A DNA stretch of 64,000 nucleotides from Cydia pomonella (taxonomy: Eukaryota > Arthropoda > Insecta > Lepidoptera > Tortricidae): NCBI RefSeq assembly GCF_033807575.1, contig NC_084730.1:4199986-4263985 (forward strand), read 5' to 3'. This document shows positions 1 through 9,928 of the stretch, piece after piece. The notes below the pieces were generated by a model. It did no database searches and was not told where the DNA came from. It was given only the letters and a program-made list of their open reading frames with translations. Numbering within the stretch: position 1 is the first letter of the stretch; every line of letters begins with the position of its first letter. Position numbers and translations under genes: made by a program.

Positions 1-164
1 GAATGTTTTCTTGTATTTATAACTTTGTCTATTGTAAAATAATTACCAAACTATGAATTAAAAATAGAAGGTAAGCTTCAAATGCGCTTAGAAATATTAA
101 AATAGTATTGGTTTTTATAGTTTTAACCTATTTTTTGGCTAGTGTAAAACATTCCCGCACCGAA
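1..164. other. AT-rich stretch, nothing recognised
   Basis: AT-rich sequence with no ORF and no repeat that I recognise. It runs into the SINE that follows. Confidence 0.4.
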
Positions 165-447
165 AACCCCGGGGTATGTTGATAACTAATCCCCATAATT
201 GGCGTAGGCACTAGTTTTTACGAAATCCACTGCCATCTGCCCTTCCAACCCAGAGGGTAAACTATTAGACCTTACTATGATTAGTCCGGTTTCCTCACGA
301 TGTTTTCCTTCACCGAAAAGCGACTGGTAAATATCAAATGATATTTTGTACATAAGTTCCTAAAAACTCATTGGTACGAGCCGGGGTTTGAACCCGCGAC
401 CTCCGGATTGAAAGTCGCACGCTCTTACCGCTAGGCCACCAGCGCTT
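165..447 (-). repeat. tRNA-derived SINE, family A, copy 1
   Basis: On the minus strand this begins with a tRNA-like head: an A box reading GGCCTAGCGGTAAGAGC and a B box GGTTCAAACCCC. A body follows that is shared with the copy at 8,845-9,180. The family tail (a Lys-like tRNA head followed by a body with CTTCACCGAAAAG in the reverse sense) is a common lepidopteran type. Similarity over about 280 bp to the second copy supports the call. It is not a functional tRNA gene, because the anticodon arm does not fold properly. Confidence 0.8.
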
Positions 448-564
448 CTCTCTATCTCGTGCGCTTACTGAATGTCAATAACTCGGATGCTGGTGATACT
501 GAAGACTGAAGCACTCAAAATGCATTATCATGCTTAATTAAAATTGCCCTGAACTATTTATGCC

Positions 565-985
565 TTTAGCGCCCTCCGTGTACAATATAACAATGCGTTC
601 AGGGTGTTGTTGGGGCTCCCGCGCTACTGCAGCGCCTCAGCAATGTTCGCGTACGCGCACACGGAGGGGTTTGGCGCGGTGATTCGTAAACGTATCGCAT
701 CACTCATGCGCAGGGTGCGCGGGAGCCACAACACCATCCTGAGGGTCATAAACGAGAAAACGGACTGCCCCATTCTGGGACACTGGGTTCGAACGCATGC
801 GCAAGTGCCGGGTGTTCCAGGGGGGGGGGGCAGATACTTAAACTAAATTATTATTATTGTTATTTATTACTTTTATTTGGCATGTACAATACTAACATAC
901 TCGTAGCTTAAGTGTTATGTAATTATTATTAATACCCTATGGATTCTGTCTGAAATAAACAATTTTTATTTTTATTTTTATTTTT
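565..985 (+). pseudogene. 5'-truncated LINE, 3' end of the 33,631-38,006 family
   Basis: The reading frame at about 600-790 matches the last 65 or so residues of ORF2 of the intact LINE at 35,024-37,846. Shared patterns include LPRYCSAS versus LPKHCSAS, and RKRIASLMRRVRG versus RKRVGSLLRRVRC. The 3' UTR also matches: a TATGGAT...GAAATAAA stretch followed by a TTTTTATTTTTA tail in place of poly(A). This is a dead 5'-truncated copy. A run of ten G (about 823-832) interrupts the coding end. Confidence 0.8.
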
Positions 986-1009
986 TTATGTGTTTCTGCT
1001 ACTACTGGA

Positions 1010-1612
1010 GCCCCATACCAGATAGTTAACAATTCCCCCAGCACATTTCTCTTTTATGGTAAAAGAAAGAAAGAGCGTTTCAAGTATCTCTTTTCTGTCA
1101 GATGTTCTCAGACTCGTATTCTTGCTCCTCCCTCATCTACTTCAAAATTTTATAATAGCTCTTTTACCTTCCGGGCTGTTCGGTTGTGGAATGCTTTGCC
1201 AGTAGAATTAAGATTAGCTAAATCTTCCCCATTTTCAAAAATCAGCTATAACTATACTTTCTATCTCTACCTTAAGTTGCCATTTTATATATTGTATATG
1301 TGTAAGTATAAATATAAGTATATATATTGTATTATATTATATATTTATTAGTTTATTAGGTATTGTTTTAATACTTATATAAGTAGTATGTGTGTTTGTG
1401 TTTAATAGTCTCCATATTTAGCTGCTTGTACTAACTGTTGACTTTTGTATTAGTTCTAAATTTCCTGCTACCTAAAGGTTGTCTGGAAGAGATCGCTTTT
1501 TAGCGATAAGACCGCCTGTTGTTACCTGGTTCTATTTTCCTTTAAAAATTATTTGTTTAAATGTATAATAAAATTGTTGGTGCAATAAAGAATATTTACT
1601 TACTTACTTAAA
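1010..1612 (+). pseudogene. 3' end of a Jockey/CR1-like LINE
   Basis: A decayed frame at about 1,110-1,260 encodes the typical C-terminal tail of lepidopteran non-LTR retrotransposons (FRAVRLWNALPVELR). A 3' UTR follows with a GGAAGAGATCGCTTTTTAGCG block and the ending AATAAAGAATATTTACTTACTTACTTA. The same 3' UTR type occurs in reverse at 49,055-50,010. Only the 3' part is present. Confidence 0.8.
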
Positions 1613-1969
1613 GACCAAATGTGTCGTTTCCAAGCAAAAAGTCTCACTTTTTCGCTAGGACGCTTTGACAGGTTATTCGTATAAAAGTATAAGCAAATCT
1701 TGTCCTTATGATACGCGACAGCAAAGTGGGACATTTGACTAGACTACTTACGACATAAATTCTCATACCCTCAAATTAATCCTAACTATCCAGCTGTCAT
1801 CTCATATGAACAATAGTTCTCACATTAATACGACGAATGAAATGCTTTACCAGACGGAAGCCATTAGGTACACGTGACGTGAACAATTAGTTTAATCGAT
1901 AGTTCAGAAATATTTGTTTGGGTGCTTCGCTATAACATTAGCAACTAATAATATTAATATAAGTAAAAA

Positions 1970-2270
1970 CAAAAAACAATTTAGTTGATATTCGTACGTT
2001 TAGATGTGGCCTTGGTGTTTAGAGTTATATATTTAAACATGTTTGGAACTACTGTGACGACTACGGTTGACGACGGTCCAAAAAGACCTTATAGTACAAA
2101 AGATCGGCAAGAACCTAAAAAATAAAAAACAATTTAGTTGATATTCGTACGTTTAGATGTGGCCTTGGTGTTTAGAGTTATATATTTAAACATGTTTGGA
2201 ACTACTGTGACGACTACGGTTGACGACGGTCCAAAAAGACCTTATAGTACAAAAGATCGGCAAGAACCTA
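1970..2270. repeat. Tandem duplication, about 148-bp unit, period 153
   Basis: The segment from about 1,970 to 2,117 is repeated almost exactly at 2,123-2,270. The period is 153 bp, with a short AT-rich spacer between units. Both copies contain the same string of GTGACGACTACGGTTGACGA. The near identity indicates a recent event or an assembly duplication. The second copy runs directly into an RTE-like 3' end. Confidence 0.9.
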
Positions 2271-2350
2271 ACCAGGAATCGTGCCACCTGGAGGCTTAGG
2301 ATAAGGAAGGCCGACCCCAAATAGGGATAAAGGTCCAGGATGATGATGTT
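2263..2350 (+). repeat. RTE-like LINE 3' terminus
   Basis: A short segment including GGAAGGCCGACCCC and GATAAAGGTCCAGGATGATGATG. It has the appearance of the 3' end of lepidopteran RTE-type LINEs, which finish in a GATGATG microsatellite. No coding part remains. Confidence 0.6.
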
Positions 2351-2629
2351 TGGAACTACTGTGATAAATAATACCACAGCCAAAAAAACATAATAGCAGT
2401 AACAAAAAAAAAAAAACTGAAAATATGTGATATTTTTTTTTATTGACAAAAATTATTGAGATGTTTACCAAATTCGAAATTAAAGCAGATTGATCCGCTG
2501 GTTAAAAATATTGTTGCCTCTGGTTAGTTGATATTTATTACTAACAATACTCCAGTGGTAGACCAGAAAATTGAAACTATTAATTCATATAAAATATTCT
2601 TCCAAAATTTGCCAAAATTTTCTTGGCGA

Positions 2630-2760
2630 ATTGGGGCGGCGGTTATTCCTGATGCAGAGGCTGTCTATCGCGATACAGCGTGGCAACGCGGCGAGCGTGA
2701 TGGGCACCTTTGCGCCTGGGAGAGCTCGGGACGGGTTGTTTGATTAGTTTTTGTATTTGT
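2630..2760 (+). pseudogene. LINE C-terminal fragment (RGNAAC...MGT type)
   Basis: Remnant of a coding tail related to the pieces at 52,025-52,190 and 62,863-63,105. All share an AIQRGNAACxMGT-like ending. Only about 130 bp can be assigned, and it is followed by a T-rich 3' UTR. Confidence 0.55.
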
Positions 2761-5110
2761 GTCTTTCTTTTTGTTTACTTTTACTTCTATTTAGTTTATA
2801 GTCCATTTTAATGTTTTTTTTTTAGAGTAATTAAGAATGTTATAGTTTTTGTATGTGTAAATAGAAAAAAAAGGATTCCATTCGATAAAAAATATATATA
2901 TAAAATATTGTTTTTGCTATTTTTAAAGGCAAAAAAGTCCATGCGTAGCATCAAAAACACATCTATACGCTTAGATAAAAATGAATACCTAGTAATTTAT
3001 TTTCATACCGTACTAATTCGTAGTTACTCCCCAGGGCACAATAAGTGTACGAAAGGCCCACGCTTACTCTCTTTAAAGTCTTTATTAAAAAGACGTAACC
3101 ACCATCTATTTATTAATGAAATACGCCTTGTCGTCTTTGAGCATGAACAGCTTATTACCAAAACGGACGTAACCGCCATGTATTTATTAATAAAATACGC
3201 CTTTTCGTCTTTGAGAATAAACACAATGCTTATGAATTAATTTGTTCCATTACAGTGACCGAATCGATCGAATTATCGAGTAAGGGAACAACTCTACGTT
3301 GTTTTTTTGGTATCTTGTACCATTGGTATGGATCGTGTCATTTACAAAGACGCGTGCCTTGTATCGTAATGTCATGTTGTTAAGAGGTAAAAATTAACAA
3401 AAATCAACCTTATTTTAGTAGTAACATGGTTCATTATGGCAATGAACTTGTGGCGGTATTAGTGAGTTTTGCTTGTCACCTGACGAGATTAAGTACATAG
3501 ATTTTAACTGTATTTTGTTTTTGGAACCTAACAAAACGCCAGTAGGAACAAAGAGAAATTATCTTCGTAGTCTACATCTAGCGTCAAGTAGCGGAACTCT
3601 CAGTACTTCTACTCTACAATAGATGTCGCGGCAAACAAAAAGTCTAATGCTCAACGATTTTCAGCTAATATTATAACCAGAGTAAGCGTAGGAGTTGAAA
3701 ATAGAGTTCCGGTTACTCTGGTTATAATATTAACAAAACCGTTGCATGGATTGAGCACTCTTGATCTTCTTTATTCTCTTTGGTAGTAAGTATGAAAAAT
3801 CTTCTGCTTCCTTCATTTACCAATATATTCCTAATCCATCAACAAGTAATTGGCCTTTTTTAGAAGCTTTTATTTATCATGCAATGTATGTAATGCATGT
3901 TATGTATTAAGCTTAGAATAAATTTAAAAGTGGAAAAATTACTGCCTTCGATACTCCAGCGCCCTGCCAGCTGACCACCAAGACCTCATCCCTAGCCAGC
4001 GAATCTTTCCACCATATGGGTCTAGGGGACCCTAGCGACTTCTACCGTAACGTTACACTTCTTAATCGGCTACTGGAGTTCCAAGTAATATTAGAAATTC
4101 ACCAGCAATAATAATAGCATCGTTCGCAGACGGTGCTGGTTGTTAAAAATTAATGCATGATACATAATGTGTGAAATGTCAGCGTGGTAATGCGGCCAGC
4201 ATATTTGGAAGTTTTGCACCGGCTACGAGTCGTCCCGGGGATTAACGTGAAGGCGTAAGTAGTGTTAGGGTTTTGGATAAAGCTTGTTGCGGATTTTATC
4301 TTGTACATTTTGGCGAAGCCTGCGTTGGACTGATGTAGATTGGACAAAGTTTGTTGCGAATGCCGTTTACTACGCTTTTGACGAAACCTGCGCTGTGGAT
4401 TTATGTCATAGCTTGTGTTTTTTATTTGCGTATGTTCTGGTCAAATCTTGCAAGCTTAATTAGACCTACGTCCAATTATGTGATTGAGCTGAATCTTCGC
4501 ATACTTAAATATAAGTTGGGTGACAATACAATATTATTTATGGTACCATCGAGCCAATCTGATGATGGACAGAGCAGATGGCCATAGATGATTGTGTTCG
4601 GTTTGTTAAAATTGTCTCTGTGAGTATTAAGTAGTTGCCTGTAAAGAAAAGTACACTGAGCGATAAAAGCTTGTATCAGAAACGAAAATGTTGACTAAAA
4701 ACTTTTTAAATTCTAAACTTGAACTCCACATATAGAAGCCAAAACCGATGCGATTGGGCGCCATCTGTCTTAAGAATAAATATAATATCAAAATTTTATA
4801 GTTGGCTGGCAAAATTACGTAAAAAAGTGGCTATGTCACGAGTTATCTTTAAACCAAGTTGAGTCGTCTCACAGTAAAGTGCCGAAGAGAAATGACTTGC
4901 GATCATGAAAGGTGCGTTTTAAGTGACCTACATTATTATTGTGAGGCTTTTTGGGACCTTTGTTTACTGCACTTAGCTGTATTAATTAATGCGGTATCTT
5001 CTATTTGGCTAACGGACTGAAGGTATGAATTTCATAATCTTTACTTAGAAAAAAGCTTTTTAAAGTGAAACTTTTATTTCATCGCCTCAAAATTTTTCGT
5101 CCGATTATAA
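2761..5110. other. Non-coding interval with short repeats
   Basis: No convincing gene. It contains a tandem pair of about 63-bp units at 3,089-3,150 and 3,158-3,222 (both with ...TATTTATTAAT(A/G)AAATACGCCTT). A 20-bp perfect inverted repeat has arms at 3,666-3,685 and 3,713-3,732. A stretch at about 3,385-3,475 recurs at 32,385-32,505. The ORFs here are short, lack supporting structure and match nothing I know. Confidence 0.5.
3385..3490 (+). repeat. Dispersed repeat, partner at 32,385-32,505
   Basis: Shares AATCAACCTTATTTTA and AGTGAGTTTTGCTTGTCACC, plus the intervening bases, with the copy near 32,400. The family is unknown to me. The two copies lie on either side of the copia element and its insertion. 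Confidence 0.7.
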
Positions 5111-5111
5111 T

Positions 5112-5347
5112 TCAGCCTATATACGTCCCACTGCTGGGTACAGGCCTCCTCTCATGTGTAAGAGGGTTTGGGCTATAGTCCCGACTCTGGCCCAATGCGG
5201 GTTGGGGGACTATATATTCCTCATTTACTTTACTTTCCTCACGATGTATTCCTTCACCGAAAAGCTAGTGAGTCATAAATATCAAATGATATTCCATACA
5301 TCATTTCCGAGGCAGGATTTGATCCCGCGACCCCCCCCCCCCCCCCC
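5112..5347 (-). repeat. tRNA-derived SINE, family B, ending in a poly(C) run
   Basis: Typical lepidopteran SINE body on the minus strand, with a CCCACTGCTGGGTACAGGCC block, a CTTCACCGAAAAG block and a degenerate B box near 5,315-5,330. The head is replaced by a run of about 18 C, and a perfect hairpin follows immediately. Confidence 0.7.
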
Positions 5348-5393
5348 GTTCTAGTAAATCCAAAGAAGGGGGCTTCTTTGGATTTACTAGAAC
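5348..5393. repeat. Perfect 21-bp inverted repeat, 4-base loop
   Basis: The arms 5,348-5,368 and 5,373-5,393 are exact reverse complements, separated by GGGG. The hairpin starts right after a poly(C) run. It could be a real snapback insertion or an assembly or cloning artefact. Confidence 0.9.
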
Positions 5394-5635
5394 TAACTAC
5401 TACTACTAGTTTTAACTAGAGAAATCGCATTTTCACTAAACACGGGGTTTTACAGTAATATACACTTGCGAATGAGGTACAAAAAAACGTGATGTGTTTT
5501 TTTTAAAATTATAATTGGCCTGCTTTGATATGTAGATAATATGAACACGAATAAATCATAGGTAGTTCGATACATTAATTTATTTTAAACAAAGCGTTTT
5601 TTTTTTTTGAAATTTGAAAATACTTTTCCATCACC

Positions 5636-5905
5636 TTATAGACATAAATAAATATTATAGGGACATTCTTACACAAATATAACTAAAACTAACACTACAC
5701 AACTGAAAGAAGGCTTGTGTTGTGGGTACTCAGACAACGATATATATAATATACAAATACATAGAAAACGTCCATGACTCAGGAACAAATATCTATGCTC
5801 AACACACAAATAGATGCCCTTATCGGGATTCGAACCCAGGACCATCAGCTTCATAGGCAGGGTCACTTCCCACTAGGCCAGACCAAACCGGTCGCCCTAG
5901 CCGGT
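5636..5905 (-). repeat. tRNA-derived SINE, family C, copy 1
   Basis: The minus strand carries an A box (GGCCTAGTGGGAAG), a B box (GGTTCGAATCCC) and the tail found in the plus-strand copy at 52,680-52,930. The head is intact enough to place the 5' end near 5,905. Confidence 0.75.
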
Positions 5906-5939
5906 CGACATAGCGTCATGAAACTTAATATGAACGTAT

Positions 5940-6190
5940 ATCTAACACTTATTACTATTATGAGCCCATACTGTCCCACAGCTGGGCAAAGGCCTCCCTC
6001 TTATTCTTCCACGTGTCCCTATCCTCGGAAGTCTCCCACCAGTCTCTGTCGAAGGCATCAAGTTCATCCCGCCATCTCCGACGAGGTCTACCGTGACGCC
6101 TTACAACCTGTGGGACCCAACAGGTGGCTGTTTTGGCCCACAGGTCATCCGGCATACGGCAGACGTGCCCTGCCCAGTCCCATTTGAGCT
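5940..6190 (-). pseudogene. LINE reverse-transcriptase C-terminal fragment
   Basis: The minus-strand frame (about 5,958-6,155) has the GRPRRRWRDELDAF...W...DRDTWK...FAQLWDS pattern. This is typical of the C-terminal tail of RTE- or CR1-like ORF2 proteins in Lepidoptera. No RT core remains. Confidence 0.75.
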
Positions 6191-6860
6191 TAGCGGCAGT
6201 TAACAGTTTTAACTAACACTTAAATATAAATTATTACAAATAACAGTAATACAAAGTAAATCAATAACAATGGCGTAGAAACTTCCAAGGTCAAGCATTG
6301 TGTATAATATATCCGAAACAATCATAAGGGACTCGTATAAAACAGGGTAACAATAACAAACACACCCATATTAAGTTGTTTTAATGGATTAAACGTGTTT
6401 TCCATATTGATTACATGACCCTTTTAGCTTTCATAGTTAACGTTTTTAGCGTCCTTATTAAGCTTAGGGAATGCTTCACAATGTCCAAGTATTGTATGGA
6501 AAGTGGAGTTAAGGAAATAAATCTCCATGTACCAAAAAGTGTCATCAAAAAACCTTTAATAGGTGGCGCTACAATACCTAGAATACTTGAAAAATCAAAT
6601 CATAGACAGCGCACTTCCCTCCGTCAATAACGCCTAGGTTCTTAGCTACTCTGGGGAGATTTGGAACTATTATATATTTATAACTGACAGCTGGACACTT
6701 TTGCAATAGTTCTACCATAAGAGATTTCACTCCTCTTAAATCCACACTCCTTAAAGTATTGGATAGATAATTAACAAATAAATTAACTGCCAGATAAAAC
6801 TGTAAATAGTATTTATTTATCTACCAGTTGAGTTTATTTGACCTATCATTTTGCCTCGTC
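6191..6860. other. Intergenic, nothing recognised
   Basis: AT-rich. A short open frame at about 6,415-6,630 has no start context, homologue or structure that I can support. Confidence 0.4.
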
Positions 6861-6861
6861 G

Positions 6862-7104
6862 ATTCTCTAGTAGGTCCTTAGTAGGTTTCCTTTCTCTCCA
6901 ACATAATTTGATAAGACACTACACTTTCTTTAAAACTATTTTGGAAGGCAAGATCGAAGGTAGAAGAGGAAGAGGAAAACCACGAGCAAGTTACACGCAG
7001 CAACTAAAAGAAAACCAAATGTCGTGTCTTACAGGGACCTAAAGAACTTGGCCGAGGACCTCGAAAACTGGCGTCTACTCCACCGACAAGAGCCTTGCTC
7101 TTAA
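6862..7104 (+). pseudogene. RTE-like LINE ORF2 C-terminal fragment
   Basis: Reads as the widespread C-terminal tail ...GKIEGRRGRGKPR...YRDLKNLAEDLENWRLLHRQEPCS, followed by a stop at about 7,102-7,104. One frameshift lies near 7,020. Only about 80 residues are preserved. Confidence 0.8.
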
Positions 7105-7250
7105 ATTAAGAGAGAGTAGCTCATTTGAAAATTGTGAAACGCCAACGATGACTTTATTCGACAGATAAGTGGCAAGTAGCTTATTCAGGACTTAACTTGG
7201 TCATTGTGAAAAGGCCCTTAGTACAGGCTTCGCTACCACCGGTTTGATCC

Positions 7251-7366
7251 TGACATATTAGCTAGCGTGTGCGAAATATACTTTCTGTACATTTCGCTCG
7301 CACTAATATGCCAGTTCGAGAGAGATGCATAGAAAGTAAGTTATGCATACGCTAGCGAATATGTCA
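7251..7366. mobile_element. MITE, TGACATATT family, copy 1
   Basis: Terminal inverted repeats of TGACATATT(A)GCTAGCGT flank 116 bp, with inner complementary arms containing TACTTTCT. The same family occurs at 55,289-55,416. It has no coding capacity. Confidence 0.75.
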
Positions 7367-7554
7367 GTGTCAGATCAATGTCAAGCTCGTGGTAAGGCTA
7401 CAATTTAAACAGAAGTACCTATATTTTCAGAGTAAAAAGGTAAATATCCACGTGATGAATTTTGACTCGTACTTGTCCGGTTTTTCTAATGCTAAATAAA
7501 ACGTACTATAGTGATATTAGTAATTTATAAATAATATATTTTATTAATGTTTAC

Positions 7555-8485
7555 GGCACTAATAATGGGGCATTTAAGAGAAAATTTGGAGTATTTTTGA
7601 TTTTTCACCGACATCTTTAAAATTTCTACCGCTTTATGCTTTGAAAGTCTTCTTCTTTAAGCATAAACTGTATAGCAGATTTCTCATCAGACGATCAATG
7701 TTAGTGTTTTTTTTTCTAAGACACTTGTCTACATTACTAAAAGCAATTGTTAATGTTTTATATTATTGTAATAGGAATTTATTCAGTTATTTTTAAGTAG
7801 ACTGACATTTGATTTGACTTGAGATTTTCAGTTGTAATTTCTAGTAAGTGATTGTTAAATTGGAAGTGTACCTTTGAAGTTGACCTTGTAATTGTAATTA
7901 TTTATAATTATATTCAATATTTATTTTAATTTTTAATATAATGTAGATAATTTTAATCATTAAGTAATTATGTTCGACACAATAATTATTGTTGAGAATT
8001 AATAATAAAAAAAAAAAGAAAATTGAATGTCCAATTCGTCCTTTATTTATGTTTCCTATGTATTTAATGAAAGCTACTGCAATTGGTTTCAATATTATTA
8101 ATCAATTAAAACTGGTGTTTTGCTCAAGTCATGGGATGTATGGCGCGATTAATTTTCAAACTAACAAATATCAATGAAAAATTTAACTAAAGCAGCTCTT
8201 TGGCTCTTGTTTATGGTAAAATGTTGCCAGCGATTAAAAACTGATGGTAAATACTTGTTTTACAGGATTTGTCTATGCCATCCCATTACTGGTGCCTCTT
8301 CCATTAAGGGGTGTTTACTATAGTTAGAGCTCAAAAGACACAAAACCTGCGCGGTGACCAGAATATTGACTGGACACTGTAAGTTGAACAAACACATGTT
8401 TCAAATTGGGAAGAAACAAGACGCGACATGCAGTTTCTGCAAGGAGTCAGAGGAGACTGGTGCCTGTTCCATTATAGGGGTGTTT
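7555..8485 (+). repeat. Repeat copy 1 carrying a LINE zinc-knuckle coding remnant
   Basis: About 900 bp matches 33,111-33,625 closely, most strongly from 8,260 to 8,455. The coding part encodes a tail with HCKLNKHMFQIGKKQDATC followed by a CxxC motif. This is the post-RNase H region of an I/LOA-like LINE ORF2. In this copy the frame breaks off and a second ACTGGTGCC...GGGGTGTTTAC segment follows. Confidence 0.7.
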
Positions 8486-8844
8486 ACTATATCTTTCATA
8501 GTTATCTTGAAACAGTAAATGACTCGTTTTCATTGAATAATGAATATTTACAGACACGAGTCTAGAACTGAAAGCATCCGTTGATTTCGCAACAATTTAC
8601 ATGGAATTGTTCCAGTTGAATGGGAACTTGTTTGATAATTGAAAACTCGGCACGTGGATTGAAATACGAATATATGTACCCACCAAAAACATTTTCATTT
8701 AAAATGTTACCAAGACGAAAACATAAGGCTCGCACTGTCAAAAATTTGTCAGATCTCATGTAGAACCAAGCTTCTAATTCTACAAGCCCTAACTTCACAA
8801 ACTCTACACCTTAGTCAAAATATGGTTTGGCCTTTTCGTTAGTT

Positions 8845-9180
8845 TTTTTTCTTCCTAGCGTTGTCCGGCATATTGCCACGGCTCAAGGGAGCCTGGGGTC
8901 CGCTTTGACAACTAATCCCAAGATTTGACGTAGACACTAGTTTTTATGAAAGCGACTGCCATCTGACCTTTCAACCCAGAGGGTAAAACTAGGCCTTGTT
9001 GGGATTAGTCCGGTTTCCTCACGATGTTTTCCTTCACCGAAAAGCGACTGGTAAATATCAAATAACATTTCGTACATAAGTTCCGAAAAACTCATTGGTA
9101 CGAGCCGGGGTTTGAACACTTTGAACCCGCGACCTCCGGATTGCAAGTCGCGCGCTCCTACCGCTGGGCCACCAGCGCTT
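8845..9180 (-). repeat. tRNA-derived SINE, family A, copy 2 (nearly full length)
   Basis: Longer copy of the element at 165-447. Its tail at 8,850-8,900 (GCATATTGCCACGGCTC in the plus sense) is present. A 12-bp duplication in the B-box region (TTTGAACACTTTGAACC) marks a small internal slip. Confidence 0.85.
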
Positions 9181-9595
9181 CGGGCCTTTTTGTTAGTACA
9201 AGAACTATTGTATAACAGAAAAGTAATGAATAGTGAATACTTTTTTCACACGACGCCCATATGATGGTTACATAATTATCAAAGCCTAGATGACGGGAGC
9301 AAAAATGCACTTTACCTAGTGCTTAATTAAATGTCGACTATTCTATCGACATCCATATGAACAATTTTTGAATCAGAAATTTATTGATCAAACTCAATAT
9401 CTCACATGCCAGGTTGTTACACAATATTACATCAGGTAAGCTTACATTATATATTATTTCAGTTAACTAATTACATACAATATTATCATATTGACAGTTC
9501 TAAATAGATACTTTTCTCATAACTTACAAACCTCTTTCATATCATATTATCTGACATTGACTCAAGTCAATCAGTTTAAATTTCATCCAAAAGTT
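9181..9595. other. Left flank of the copia insertion
   Basis: AT-rich, with no gene seen. It ends at the copia target duplication AAAAG (9,596-9,600), which recurs at 32,302-32,306. Confidence 0.5.
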
Positions 9596-9600
9596 AAAAG

Positions 9601-9860
9601 TATTGAAATATTATGTTAATGTGATATTTGTAGAATCTGGTTACGCCTATTTTAAGGAGCCACCGTACTGGCAGTAGACGGAACCCTGTCAAATTTGTAT
9701 TTGTGTAGCAACGGTTCTATGAATTGTTTGTTTACTTTTATGTATGTCAGTCGGTCAATAACAGTTCTCATGTAAACACTGAATACATTTCTTGTATACA
9801 CTTTCTTGGTTTAACTGTGCTATAGATCTCTGCTAAATAGTGATAGGTTTATTCCCCACA
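9601..9860 (+). repeat. Copia 5' LTR
   Basis: 260 bp, starting TATTGAAATATTATG (a TG-to-TA variant of the usual copia start) and ending CCCCACA. A primer-binding-like TGGTTATG follows. It is the template that shows the 3' LTR has been split. Confidence 0.92.
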
Positions 9861-9928
9861 GTGGTTATGTAGCCTACGCACGATTCAAGAATAGTGTTAA
9901 CGGTAAAAGAAAGAAATTTTCAGCGGAA

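Noticed and set aside
370..447. tRNA gene on the minus strand
   Set aside because: A and B boxes are present, but they belong to a SINE with two more copies in the window. The cloverleaf is not supported.
2908..3240. 110-residue ORF
   Set aside because: It spans a tandem repeat, has no ATG in good context and no recognisable domain.
4351..4587. 78-residue ORF
   Set aside because: Hydrophobic but without promoter, splice or homology support. Chance frames of this size are common here.
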